This document shows positions 8,449 to 15,546 of a stretch of DNA of 64,000 nt, piece by piece (position 1 is the stretch's first letter; every line of letters begins with the position of its first letter). The translations under genes and the position numbers were made by a program. The notes beneath the pieces are model-generated. The model made no database searches. It saw only the letters and a program-made list of their open reading frames with translations, and was not told where the DNA came from. Source of the DNA: Bacteroidota bacterium (GTDB taxonomy: Bacteria > Bacteroidota > Bacteroidia > Bacteroidales > Prolixibacteraceae); contig JAUYMU010000083.1 in NCBI GenBank assembly GCA_030698405.1, positions 1 to 64,000 on the forward strand. The letters are read 5' to 3'.

Positions 8449-8776
8449 AGAAATAAAGAAACAGAAGTTTCATAAAGGTGATGTATTTGATTGTGAAATA
8501 AGGTAATAAGGTTATGTTAGAATGCATTTTGTTTCTACTAAGGTTGAAAATTGAGAATAAGGTTTTGATTAAATAAGCATTTTAAACCTTAGTAGAAAAA
8601 TGATCCCATTAGATATTAACCTTATTACCTTATCTGAAAAGCAACAAATTGTGAGTGATTTTGGTAAGATAATAAGTTTAATTTCTCTTGAAACGAGCGT
8701 GTTCGATATACACAAACACGAAAGAATATCTTACATGCGAGTTCCATCCGGCCTTTAAAAAACAAATTATATTCGG
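8449..8776. repeat. Intergenic region with concentric inverted repeats (MITE-like)
   Basis: An outer 17-base perfect inverted repeat (8498-8514 with 8617-8633) and an inner 14-base perfect inverted repeat (8532-8545 with 8585-8598) share nearly the same centre, at about 8565. The 136-base structure resembles a miniature palindromic mobile unit. The rest, up to the ATG at 8777, is AT-rich and shows no open reading frame that I would call. Confidence 0.7.
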
Positions 8777-9685
8777 ATGAAAAAAATGTCTCAATATACG
8801 ACCACTGCTCATATTCCTTTTTACAGGCAAATGATTGCTTTTCTTCGAAATGCAATGAACTTTCTTGACGGGCAGGGGCGGGAAGAAGTACTGCAATTTA
8901 TAGCCAGCCAGCAAAATGCTGATGGTGGATTTCAGGATCGTGGTGGAAGATCGGATCTGTATTATTCGTTGTTTGGTGGGATGATGCTCAGAGGAGTTGA
9001 AAGCCCCCTAAATCCCCCGCAGGGGGACTTTAAGAGTCGCTCAAATATTGCAACCTCTGAAACTGATGGACTTCGGCAGTTTATTCAGAATCTAAAGGGA
9101 GTTGCACGGCTTGGATTCATTGAAAAATGCTGTTTGGTGCTGCTTCAAAAGGAATTGAAAACCGGAAGAAATTCACAGATCAAAGCGCTGATTTCTTTAG
9201 GAAGATCGTTTTGGAAAGAGCGCCATTCCATCAATTTGTCGTATCGCAGTTTCGTGTTGTTCCTGACTTTGGATGCTGTTTTACCATTCCGTAGAATCCT
9301 GAAAATTGGAGCCCAAAGAATGTTGGCACAAACATCGATTGATGGAAATTCGCCGTGCTCTGAAGTTGCAGCCAGATTGTTTCTGCAAAAAATGATGAAT
9401 CAGGATGGATTGACTGAGCAGGAACTGCTAAAATCTTTTGCCTGCGAAACGGGTGGATTTAAAGCTTTTGCCCATCTTAATAGTGCGGATATACTTTCGA
9501 CTGCTGTGGCTTTATTTTCCCTGAATTTTGCCGGAAGTGATTTGCGTTTATTGAAACCAGCATGTCTCGATTTCATTCAGCAAAACTATTTTGAAGGAGC
9601 CTTTCTTTCGGGCGATGGTGATACTACTATTGATGTGGAATATACTTTCTATGGTTTGCTGGCGCTGGGGGTATTGGCGAAATGA
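8777..9685 (+). CDS. Prenyltransferase/squalene-cyclase repeat protein (alpha-alpha barrel)
   Basis: The 302-residue protein carries repeats of the kind found in protein prenyltransferase beta subunits and terpene cyclases, such as QQNADGGFQDRGGRSDLYYS near residues 45-64 and VEYTFYGLLALG at the end. It is half the length of a squalene-hopene cyclase and has no DxDD motif. It may be a single-barrel subunit or a non-catalytic partner of the cyclase at 10044. Residues about 75-88 (ESPLNPPQGDFKSR) are encoded by a dispersed palindromic repeat inserted in frame. The gene follows the prenyl synthase fusion on the same strand after a repeat-filled gap. Confidence 0.78.
   Translation: MKKMSQYTTTAHIPFYRQMIAFLRNAMNFLDGQGREEVLQFIASQQNADGGFQDRGGRSDLYYSLFGGMMLRGVESPLNPPQGDFKSRSNIATSETDGLRQFIQNLKGVARLGFIEKCCLVLLQKELKTGRNSQIKALISLGRSFWKERHSINLSYRSFVLFLTLDAVLPFRRILKIGAQRMLAQTSIDGNSPCSEVAARLFLQKMMNQDGLTEQELLKSFACETGGFKAFAHLNSADILSTAVALFSLNFAGSDLRLLKPACLDFIQQNYFEGAFLSGDGDTTIDVEYTFYGLLALGVLAK
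9000..9030. repeat. Palindromic repeat inside a coding sequence
   Basis: TCCCCC, a three-base loop and GGGGGA form a strong hairpin within AAGCCCCCTAAAT...ACTTT. The pattern is that of an intergenic palindrome common in Bacteroidota. Here it is read through in frame as SPLNPPQGDFKS in the cyclase-repeat protein. Confidence 0.7.
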
Positions 9686-9692
9686 GCATTTC

Positions 9693-9819
9693 ATGTCCGT
9701 TGGCTAAAGCCGAACAGCCTGTCCCGATTTTTATCGGGAGCAAAGGATAACTCTTTGATTAATAAATTTGTTCATTCAAAGCATTATCCTTTGCCGTTTC
9801 ACTTTAGTGAACGGACATG
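9693..9819. repeat. Composite inverted repeat with an internal second palindrome
   Basis: The left arm reads CATGTCCGTTGGCTAAAGCC and continues to CAAAGGATAA (9693-9750). The right arm (9784-9819) is a near reverse complement of it. Inside the left arm, TCCCGATTTTTATCGGGA (9722-9739) is a separate palindrome inserted into the unit. A short copy of the same unit without that insert ends the cyclase gene at 11823-11855. Confidence 0.7.
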
Positions 9820-9858
9820 CTTCCAGAATGTAATTAATAAAATTCTTACTTTTGAAAT

Positions 9859-10047
9859 ATGAATTGGAGAAACCACATAGAAACTAATGATCAAATTTTG
9901 GTAGGAAAACCAATTGTTAAAGGTACGCGCCTGTCTGTTGAACACATTATTGGACTGCTCGCTGCCGGTTGGACTGAACAGCAAATCCTCGAAAATTATC
10001 CCCGGCTTTCCACAGAAAGTTTGCAGGCAGTTTTGCAAAAATTATGA
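9859..10047 (+). CDS. DUF433 antitoxin-like small protein
   Basis: The 62 residues match the DUF433 pattern (start MNWRNHIETN, then GKPIVKGTRLSVEHI, then GWTEQQILENYPRLS), a small winged-helix-like family often paired with a PIN-like DUF5615 toxin. No such toxin follows. Instead the stop codon overlaps the start of the terpene cyclase in ATGA, which suggests translational coupling. It could be an orphan antitoxin, a local regulator, or a leftover of a toxin-antitoxin pair into which the cyclase locus was joined. Function in this locus is unknown. Confidence 0.8.
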   Translation: MNWRNHIETNDQILVGKPIVKGTRLSVEHIIGLLAAGWTEQQILENYPRLSTESLQAVLQKL

Positions 10048-11855
10048 CCATCCCCACCAGACACATTCACCAACAATTCTCCGAACTCAGCACGCTTCTC
10101 CTTCAAAAGCGCAATGCCGCCGGTTATTGGGAAGGCCGATTGTCGTCGAGCGCTTTGGGAGTGGCCGTTGCAATTACGGCGTTGCACTTTTACGATGCCA
10201 CGGTAAATGTTCCTGAAATATCTTCAGGCTTAAACTGGCTGGAAACCAACATTAATTCCGATGGTGGTTTTGGCGATTCACCCACGAGTCAAAGCAATGT
10301 GAGTACCAGTTTGCTTTGTTATGCCGCGGCGAAAGTTTGTGGCCATCATGAAAATTTGCTCCTGAACGTTGGCGGTTACCTGTGCTCACAAAACATCGAT
10401 GTCAATTCAGAACAACTGATTTCGGCAATACTCGACTTTTACAAGACCGATCGTACTTTTTCTGTTCCGATATTGACGATGTGTGCTTTGTGCGGCGTTC
10501 CCGGAAAAGAAGCATTCGACTCCATCCCGCAATTGCCTTTTGAACTTTCGTTGTTGCCCCGTTCATTTTACAGCATGTTAAACCTGAGTGTGGTAAGTTA
10601 TGCCATTCCGGCTTTGGTGGCTGTTGGAATTGCGATATTTCGGTTCAAGAAAAAGAAAAATCCGCTGACGCGTTGGATTCGGGAATCTTCAGTAAATAAA
10701 TCGCTGGCATTACTCCGGAAAATTCAGCCGGAAAGTGGCGGTTATCTGGAAGCGATTCCGCTTACGGCTTTTGTTTGTCTTTGCCTGATAGAATCGGGTT
10801 ACCGTGATCTGGAAGTGGTTCGCGACGGAATCACTTTTCTGAAACGCACACAGCGTGATGACGGAAGCTGGCCGATCGACATTGATCTTTCGACCTGGGT
10901 GACTACTCTTGCGGTGAAATCGATAAAGAATCATCCGGATTTTTTGACTTCGGAGGATAACCTAAAGCTTACCAAACATTTATTGGCCATTCAGAATAAA
11001 ACCATTCATCCGTTTAACGGAACACCACCGGGAGGCTGGGGCTGGACTTCGCACTCTGGTTCGGTGCCCGATGGCGATGATACCCCCGGAACCATTCTTG
11101 CTTTGCTGGCACTGAATCAGGAAAATCCGGAACTCATTCAGAACCCGGTTTTGGCTGGGTTGAGATGGTTGAATCAACTACAAAACAACGATGGTGGATT
11201 CCCAACATTTTCGCGGGGATGGGGCAAATTGCCGTTTGATCAGAGTTGTGCCGATTTAACCGGTCATGCAATTCTGGCAATGGCCAAAACCGCTCATATT
11301 TTTGCTGACTCACTGAACCGGAAGCAGATTTCAGGAATAAAGAAGTCGTTTGTAAAATCGTTAATTTATCTGGAAAAGCAACAACACTCCTCCGGATATT
11401 GGCTGCCGCTTTGGTTTGGAAATCAGCAAACAGCCGATCATACAAATCCGGTTTACGGAACTGCCCGTGTAACAGCTTACCTGAATGAAACATTGAATAC
11501 GCAATTTGGAAAAGAATACGAAATTATCCTGAAATTGATGATCGATCGCGGTTGCGGTTATTTGGTCACTGTTCAGAATCAGGATGGAAGTTGGGGCGGA
11601 GCGAAAGATATCAAAGGAAGCATTGAGGAAACTTCGCTGGCAGTTACCGCTTTAGCCAGGAATGGATTTCAGGAGGAATGTACTTCAGGATTGAGCTGGC
11701 TAACTGAAAAAACAAAATCCGACGGACTTGTTTCTGCTCCCATCGGATTGTATTTTGCATCGCTTTGGTACGACGAAGAAATGTACCCGTTAACGGCTTA
11801 TCTGGAATGTTTGTCGACATACCACCGTTGCCTAAAGGCGAACGGCAAAGGATAA
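10044..11855 (+). CDS. Class II terpene cyclase (squalene-hopene cyclase-like)
   Basis: The 603-residue protein has the architecture of squalene-hopene cyclases (about 630 residues). It has an N-terminal GYWEG segment, several QW-type repeats (SDGGFGD, DDGSWPIDI, NNDGGFPTFSRGWG, NQDGSWGG) and PGGWGW followed by the catalytic DxDD as DGDDT (Asp343, Asp345, Asp346). That motif protonates a double bond or epoxide to start cyclisation, so activity is likely. The substrate is not clear: no squalene synthase genes lie nearby, while a prenyl diphosphate synthase does. A hydrophobic stretch near 180-200 may be the monotopic membrane contact. The last residues and the stop codon come from a dispersed repeat, so the native C-terminus may have been altered. 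Start ATG overlaps the upstream gene by four bases. Confidence 0.88.
   Translation: MTIPTRHIHQQFSELSTLLLQKRNAAGYWEGRLSSSALGVAVAITALHFYDATVNVPEISSGLNWLETNINSDGGFGDSPTSQSNVSTSLLCYAAAKVCGHHENLLLNVGGYLCSQNIDVNSEQLISAILDFYKTDRTFSVPILTMCALCGVPGKEAFDSIPQLPFELSLLPRSFYSMLNLSVVSYAIPALVAVGIAIFRFKKKKNPLTRWIRESSVNKSLALLRKIQPESGGYLEAIPLTAFVCLCLIESGYRDLEVVRDGITFLKRTQRDDGSWPIDIDLSTWVTTLAVKSIKNHPDFLTSEDNLKLTKHLLAIQNKTIHPFNGTPPGGWGWTSHSGSVPDGDDTPGTILALLALNQENPELIQNPVLAGLRWLNQLQNNDGGFPTFSRGWGKLPFDQSCADLTGHAILAMAKTAHIFADSLNRKQISGIKKSFVKSLIYLEKQQHSSGYWLPLWFGNQQTADHTNPVYGTARVTAYLNETLNTQFGKEYEIILKLMIDRGCGYLVTVQNQDGSWGGAKDIKGSIEETSLAVTALARNGFQEECTSGLSWLTEKTKSDGLVSAPIGLYFASLWYDEEMYPLTAYLECLSTYHRCLKANGKG
11823..11855. 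repeat. Dispersed repeat forming the end of the cyclase gene
   Basis: CCGTTGCCTAAAGGCGAACG followed by GCAAAGGATAA is a short copy of the unit at 9697-9750. It supplies the last codons (CLKANGKG) and the TAA stop of the cyclase. Confidence 0.65.
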
Positions 11856-11902
11856 AGCTTTGCACGAAGTTGTTCTGAAATTCTGATGTCAAGGCTTATA
11901 TC

Positions 11903-12331
11903 TTATTTGCTGATAACAATTGCAGGGCTCACTTTAATTTCCATCAGGTAACCCTTGCAAATTCCTTTTACCGTGATCGGACTGCCGGTTTCCAGTGCCT
12001 CAATGGTTTCCTGATTGGCAGCCGACCAACTGCTGTCGAGCTGGCAACTGACTCCCTGCATTTCATCTTCCAGAATCAAAAGATCGGTTCCGTTTTGTAG
12101 TTTGTTTTTTGACGCAAGTTTGCCGCTGATTTCAAGAATTTTTTCGCTGTATTTGGCGGTTGCAGCATTTTCGTCCTGCTCAAATTCTTCGATTAAACCG
12201 CTTGCTTCAACTTTAAATTCAGTTTTTAATTTGCTGATGTCAGCATGTGGTTTGAAAAACATTTTCAGGCCAATTCCTGCTCCGATTACGATAATGACCA
12301 GAACTAAAATGATTGCATATTTGATTTTCAT
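11903..12331 (-). CDS. OB-fold (tRNA_anti-like) membrane-anchored protein
   Basis: The 142 residues start with one hydrophobic segment (about 5-25) that acts as a membrane anchor or signal. A charged linker and an OB-fold-like domain follow, with the signature ITVKGICKGYLMEIKV near the end, as in the tRNA_anti-like family of small envelope proteins. The molecular role is unknown. It is the last gene of a minus-strand run that includes YceI and haem lipoproteins, but an inverted repeat of 65 bases separates it from YceI. Confidence 0.75.
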   Translation of the reverse strand: MKIKYAIILVLVIIVIGAGIGLKMFFKPHADISKLKTEFKVEASGLIEEFEQDENAATAKYSEKILEISGKLASKNKLQNGTDLLILEDEMQGVSCQLDSSWSAANQETIEALETGSPITVKGICKGYLMEIKVSPAIVISK

Positions 12332-12344
12332 ATATTTATTTTAA

Positions 12345-12409
12345 ACCACATAGGCACATAGAAAACATAGTTATTGATTTTTCTATGTTTACTATGTGCC
12401 TATGTGGTT
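12345..12409. repeat. Near-perfect 27-base inverted repeat
   Basis: The left arm begins AACCACATAGGCACATAG and the right arm ends CTATGTGCCTATGTGGTT. The arms pair over about 27 bases with one mismatch, around a 13-base loop, and a run of T follows on the right. It is probably a dispersed palindromic repeat that may also stop transcription. End coordinates are good to within a base or two. Confidence 0.7.
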
Positions 12410-12425
12410 ATTTTTTTTTTACTGT

Positions 12426-12977
12426 TCATTTCCCAAATGGAAGGTAATTCGCTTTCACAGTAACTTCCATTTCTTTCCCGATTTTGTCGCGTACGATTGC
12501 CGGAATAACGATTCCGTAATCTTCAGGCGTAACCTTGAATTTGGAGGTTCCAACCAGTTTTCCATTTTCAATGCCGAGTGTCCCTGGAACGGTGATTGTT
12601 TTTTCCACTCCGTGAACGTTTAAAAGTCCGGTAACTTTAATGTTGGCAACCGGAGCAGTCAGCATGTCTTTGTTAAACCCTTCAATTTTACCATTGAACC
12701 GGGCTTTAGGAAATTTGGCGCTTTCCATGTAATTTTCGTTGAAATGCTCTTCCATTAAAGCGCGTTTAAAATGGAAAGTTGTCATAAGTGCCTGAAATCC
12801 GATTTCGCCGGTTTCGGCATTCAGAATGGTCACTGCCTCGTTGCTTTCGCCAAGTATGTCTTCCAATGGGGTGGAAGAGTAAAACGAGATGTAAGCATTT
12901 TTAGCGATAAATTTACTTTGTCCGAATGCACCAATCGAGGCAGTAATAAAAATCAGGATAAATAATTTTTTAAGCAT
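12426..12977 (-). CDS. YceI-family periplasmic lipid-binding-like protein
   Basis: The 183-residue protein has a signal peptide ending near GAFGQ and the YceI-type lipocalin-like beta-barrel pattern (KFIAKNAYISFYSSTP, FPKARFNGKI, GLLNVHGVEKTITVPG, KFKVTPEDYGI). YceI proteins bind isoprenoid lipids in solved structures; the ligand here is not known. It lies 6 bases downstream of the DUF5777 gene, so the two are almost certainly co-transcribed with the haem lipoproteins further upstream. Confidence 0.9.
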   Translation of the reverse strand: MLKKLFILIFITASIGAFGQSKFIAKNAYISFYSSTPLEDILGESNEAVTILNAETGEIGFQALMTTFHFKRALMEEHFNENYMESAKFPKARFNGKIEGFNKDMLTAPVANIKVTGLLNVHGVEKTITVPGTLGIENGKLVGTSKFKVTPEDYGIVIPAIVRDKIGKEMEVTVKANYLPFGK

Positions 12978-12983
12978 GGCTTA

Positions 12984-13880
12984 CTATTTTTTATTGAATG
13001 CAAAAACCCTCGAAATGTTGAATCCCAGATGAATGTCTCCATCCGCCCAGCTTCCGGTGGTTTGTGGAATGAATGAGCCTTCGCGCATTCCCTGAGAGTT
13101 GGTAACCATAATTTGGAAAACATGGCCGCCGGTTTCAATATCGACACCAAGTGATAACGCATTGTATGGTCGTGGTTCCAAAGATTTCGCATTTGGATTG
13201 TAGGTGTAATAATATTCGGCGTTGAGCGATAAACGTTTGCTCAATTTATACCGCCCTCCAAGCCCCAAGGCATAAATGTCGTTCTGGTCGAGCTCTGTTT
13301 TTACCAGGTTGCGGTGAATGAACGTTGGCGTTAATTGAACTGAAAGGTTTTCGTTGAATTTACGGGCAATCAGTAACTGATTGACATAGGCAAGACGGGA
13401 CGAAAAATAGTTGGACGTTCCTTCCGGTCTTTCAGGAAATTTCAAGGTCATTATTTCGATCGAAGTGAAATAAGATAAATGGACAGGCATGAATTTCGTT
13501 CCTGAAGATTGCCGTAATAAACGTACTTTGGCAAAACCATCGTAGGTTTTATTCTGACTTGCGCGACCGGCACCGAGCATTAACCAATCTTTAATTCCAT
13601 ATTCCAGACTGAAATGAATGTGAGATTCATCAAGTCCGAATAGTCCGTAAAGTCCGCTGTTCAATGTGCCGAACCGGTGCGAAATACGGAAGTCAAGTTG
13701 GTTCTCTTTCATCTGTTCGATGGAATGTCCATTGATGATGCGGGTCGATTTAAAGGTGGCAGTGGCAAAGTCAACCGTAGGCTTTAATTCAGCATTCATC
13801 AACTCATCCAAATCCTGACTGAAACCATTTCCTGATGCCAGAAAGATCAAACCGAAAAATATTGAAAGTATTTTATTCAT
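12984..13880 (-). CDS. DUF5777 outer-membrane beta-barrel protein
   Basis: The 298 residues begin with a signal peptide cut near GNGFSQ. Long amphipathic strands follow (LSYFTSIEIMTLKFP, SVQLTPTFIHRN, RLSLNAEYYYTYNPNAKS) and end in an aromatic-charged terminus, as expected for an outer-membrane barrel. The DUF5777 family is typical of Bacteroidota and is commonly found with YceI and cytochrome genes, as here. No transport substrate can be assigned. Confidence 0.85.
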   Translation of the reverse strand: MNKILSIFFGLIFLASGNGFSQDLDELMNAELKPTVDFATATFKSTRIINGHSIEQMKENQLDFRISHRFGTLNSGLYGLFGLDESHIHFSLEYGIKDWLMLGAGRASQNKTYDGFAKVRLLRQSSGTKFMPVHLSYFTSIEIMTLKFPERPEGTSNYFSSRLAYVNQLLIARKFNENLSVQLTPTFIHRNLVKTELDQNDIYALGLGGRYKLSKRLSLNAEYYYTYNPNAKSLEPRPYNALSLGVDIETGGHVFQIMVTNSQGMREGSFIPQTTGSWADGDIHLGFNISRVFAFNKK

Positions 13881-13890
13881 AACCCGGACT

Positions 13891-14271
13891 TTAGTTGTTT
13901 AATGTTCCGTTGTCGATCCATTTCTGCAATTGGCTGATTTCGCAGTCAGTGAGTTTCCCGCCTCCCTTGGGCATTGCCTGATAGCCGCTGGTATGTTTTA
14001 CTGTTCCCATTAATTTCCCATTCTTGGCCTGCGTTTGAACATCGGCGTAATTCTCCAGTTTAATTCCTCCTCCTGAACTGTTGGCGTTTGAATTTGAATG
14101 ACATGAATAGCAAGAAGCCTGTAAAATTGGCTTTACTGTTACCGCAAAAGTTACATTGGTGAGATCGCAGGTGGTTGATACTTCAGCATAAAGTTTTTCT
14201 TCGTTGTCATAGTAACATCCTGTTGTGAATAAGATAAACAGGATTATTGTTGTTTTCTGAATTTGTTTCAT
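13891..14271 (-). CDS. Mono-haem c-type cytochrome lipoprotein
   Basis: This short lipoprotein of 126 residues has a lipobox near TTGC (Cys19), the haem-binding CYSCH at 54-58 and a candidate axial methionine in QAMPKGGG near residue 100. Its end, QLQKWIDNGTLNN, is the common last helix of this small cytochrome domain. It should carry one covalent haem on the outer side of a membrane and pass electrons. It sits 10 bases upstream of the DUF5777 gene. Confidence 0.87.
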   Translation of the reverse strand: MKQIQKTTIILFILFTTGCYYDNEEKLYAEVSTTCDLTNVTFAVTVKPILQASCYSCHSNSNANSSGGGIKLENYADVQTQAKNGKLMGTVKHTSGYQAMPKGGGKLTDCEISQLQKWIDNGTLNN

Positions 14272-14289
14272 CGAACCTGTTTTTAGATT

Positions 14290-14480
14290 TTAGTTTGTTG
14301 CGCAGGTAGTTTCTTTGGCTCCCTGTTCAATCCATAGCCGAATCAAAGTCCGTTTGTCCTGAGGTAGGGGATTGTTGGTCATGATTCTTCGTGTTGACAA
14401 GAGTTTGTCATGAATAATGCAAAGCAAAGTCCTAAAATCATCCATGCTGAAAACAAAGTAAATCGTGGCTTTTTCATCAT
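14290..14480 (-). pseudogene. Remnant of a c-type haem lipoprotein gene
   Basis: Reading on the minus strand, the ATG at 14480 gives a normal lipoprotein signal (MMKKPRFTLFSAWMILG, then TNSCQHEES) that stops at 14379. An overlapping frame then encodes PLPQDKRTLIRLWIEQGAKE before a stop at 14290. That second part is the last helix of the same small cytochrome family as its neighbours on either side. The whole middle, including the CxxCH haem site, is missing and the ends are out of frame, so an internal deletion has destroyed the gene. Confidence 0.75.
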
Positions 14481-14534
14481 AGGTTGACTTAATTGTTTGT
14501 GTAATAAATTGCAGATTATAAATATACTGATTTT

Positions 14535-15140
14535 TTAGTTTTCCAGTAACCCGTCATCTACCCATTTTTTCAGGAGTGCAATATTGGCCGCTGACAATTT
14601 CGGACCACCAACTGGCATAAAGCCTGCTGCGCCTGATTCACGCTGAACCCTGTCGAGAATCCCGTTAATTTTACTTTTTGTTGTTGCATAACTATCCCAT
14701 TTACTTGGATTTGCTCCTCCAGGCATATGACATGGAGTACATGAAGCTGTTAAAAGTGGTTTAATGTTAGTCATGAAAGTCACTTTTACTGGATTAACGG
14801 TCACAATTACTGATATTGGATTTCCAGCAGTGCCGATAGCTGTTGGTGTAATTGAGTATGTTACTGTACCCGCAACTGTGCCAGTTAAAGTCAAGGTTTG
14901 AGCAATACTTGAGCCGCTTCCGGCAGTTGCACCCGATACGCCCGATTGAACAACTGTCCATGAATAAGTTGTTCCTGATATTGTACTTGTTAAAGCGATT
15001 GAAGTGGCAGAGCCCGAAGTGATCGTCTGTGTTGATGGTGTTGCTGTTGCTACCGGTGGTGTTACTTCATCTTCCTTGGTACAGGAGTTTAGGAATAGAA
15101 ATGTGGAAAAAAGAAAGAGTCCAATGATTTTTGTTTTCAT
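14535..15140 (-). CDS. c-type cytochrome lipoprotein with a PKD-like domain
   Basis: The 201 residues have a lipobox LNSC (Cys20), a Ser/Thr/Gly-rich Ig- or PKD-like segment (about 28-118) and a C-terminal mono-haem domain with CTPCH (134-138). A candidate axial methionine is in GFMPVGGP (about 175), and the final helix ends KKWVDDGLLEN. The beta domain probably holds the haem away from the membrane. It belongs to the same minus-strand cytochrome group as the genes at 13891 and 14290. Confidence 0.87.
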   Translation of the reverse strand: MKTKIIGLFLFSTFLFLNSCTKEDEVTPPVATATPSTQTITSGSATSIALTSTISGTTYSWTVVQSGVSGATAGSGSSIAQTLTLTGTVAGTVTYSITPTAIGTAGNPISVIVTVNPVKVTFMTNIKPLLTASCTPCHMPGGANPSKWDSYATTKSKINGILDRVQRESGAAGFMPVGGPKLSAANIALLKKWVDDGLLEN

Positions 15141-15206
15141 ACTGATAATTTTAAGAATTAATAGTTTGTTTTCAGCTTAATTTAGCCATTTCTATGAATA
15201 GCTCAT

Positions 15207-15416
15207 TTATTTTTTGTTTGCAGCACATGTTGAAAAGCCAAAAATTGGATATAGCGGACAAAAACTAATAAAACTTGTAAGAGCAAATACTCCTGCAATA
15301 ATTAAAAGAATTAAGCCCAACGTTTCATTTATCACATTTGTGAAATAAAGCACTGCAATAATTGCCGCAATTATCAATCGAATAATTCTGTCGGCCGATC
15401 CCATGTTTTTTTTCAT
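15207..15416 (-). CDS. DUF2892 (YgaP-type) small membrane protein
   Basis: The 69 residues show the DUF2892 pattern: MGSADRIIRLIIA at the start, two transmembrane helices (about 11-28 and 33-52) and CPLYPIFGFSTC at the end. Family members sit in the inner membrane and are often next to rhodanese or electron-transfer genes; their function is not settled. It is the first gene of the run downstream of the Crp/Fnr regulator, and a Crp-type palindrome lies about 115 bases upstream of its start. Confidence 0.88.
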   Translation of the reverse strand: MKKNMGSADRIIRLIIAAIIAVLYFTNVINETLGLILLIIAGVFALTSFISFCPLYPIFGFSTCAANKK

Positions 15417-15530
15417 AATTTTTGTTTTAATTGTTTAAGAAGGAATAATGATTATAAAATTCGATTAGGAACTTAATACCTTAAATTCTTCAAAGTACAT
15501 ACAAGAATATGATTGTTTGTTCTTTTGTGC

Positions 15531-15546
15531 AGTGACCAAAGTCACT
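15531..15546. promoter_or_regulatory. Crp/Fnr-type operator palindrome
   Basis: AGTGACCAAAGTCACT is a perfect two-fold palindrome outside its central four bases and contains GTGA-N6-TCAC, the core of a Crp-type site. It overlaps the stop codon of the Crp/Fnr gene and lies upstream of the DUF2892-cytochrome run. The regulator's recognition helix holds AREVVSR, and an RE..xR pattern is what reads GTGA half-sites in Crp. Control of the cytochrome genes by their neighbour is inferred. Confidence 0.55.

Noticed and set aside
10044-11855. Firm annotation as squalene-hopene cyclase
   Set aside because: The DxDD and repeat pattern support a class II cyclase, but there is no squalene synthase or hpn gene nearby to fix the substrate.
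14535-15140. Frameshift joining the two haem lipoproteins and the remnant into one long gene
   Set aside because: Each intact gene has its own signal peptide and stop; the remnant also starts with its own lipoprotein signal.
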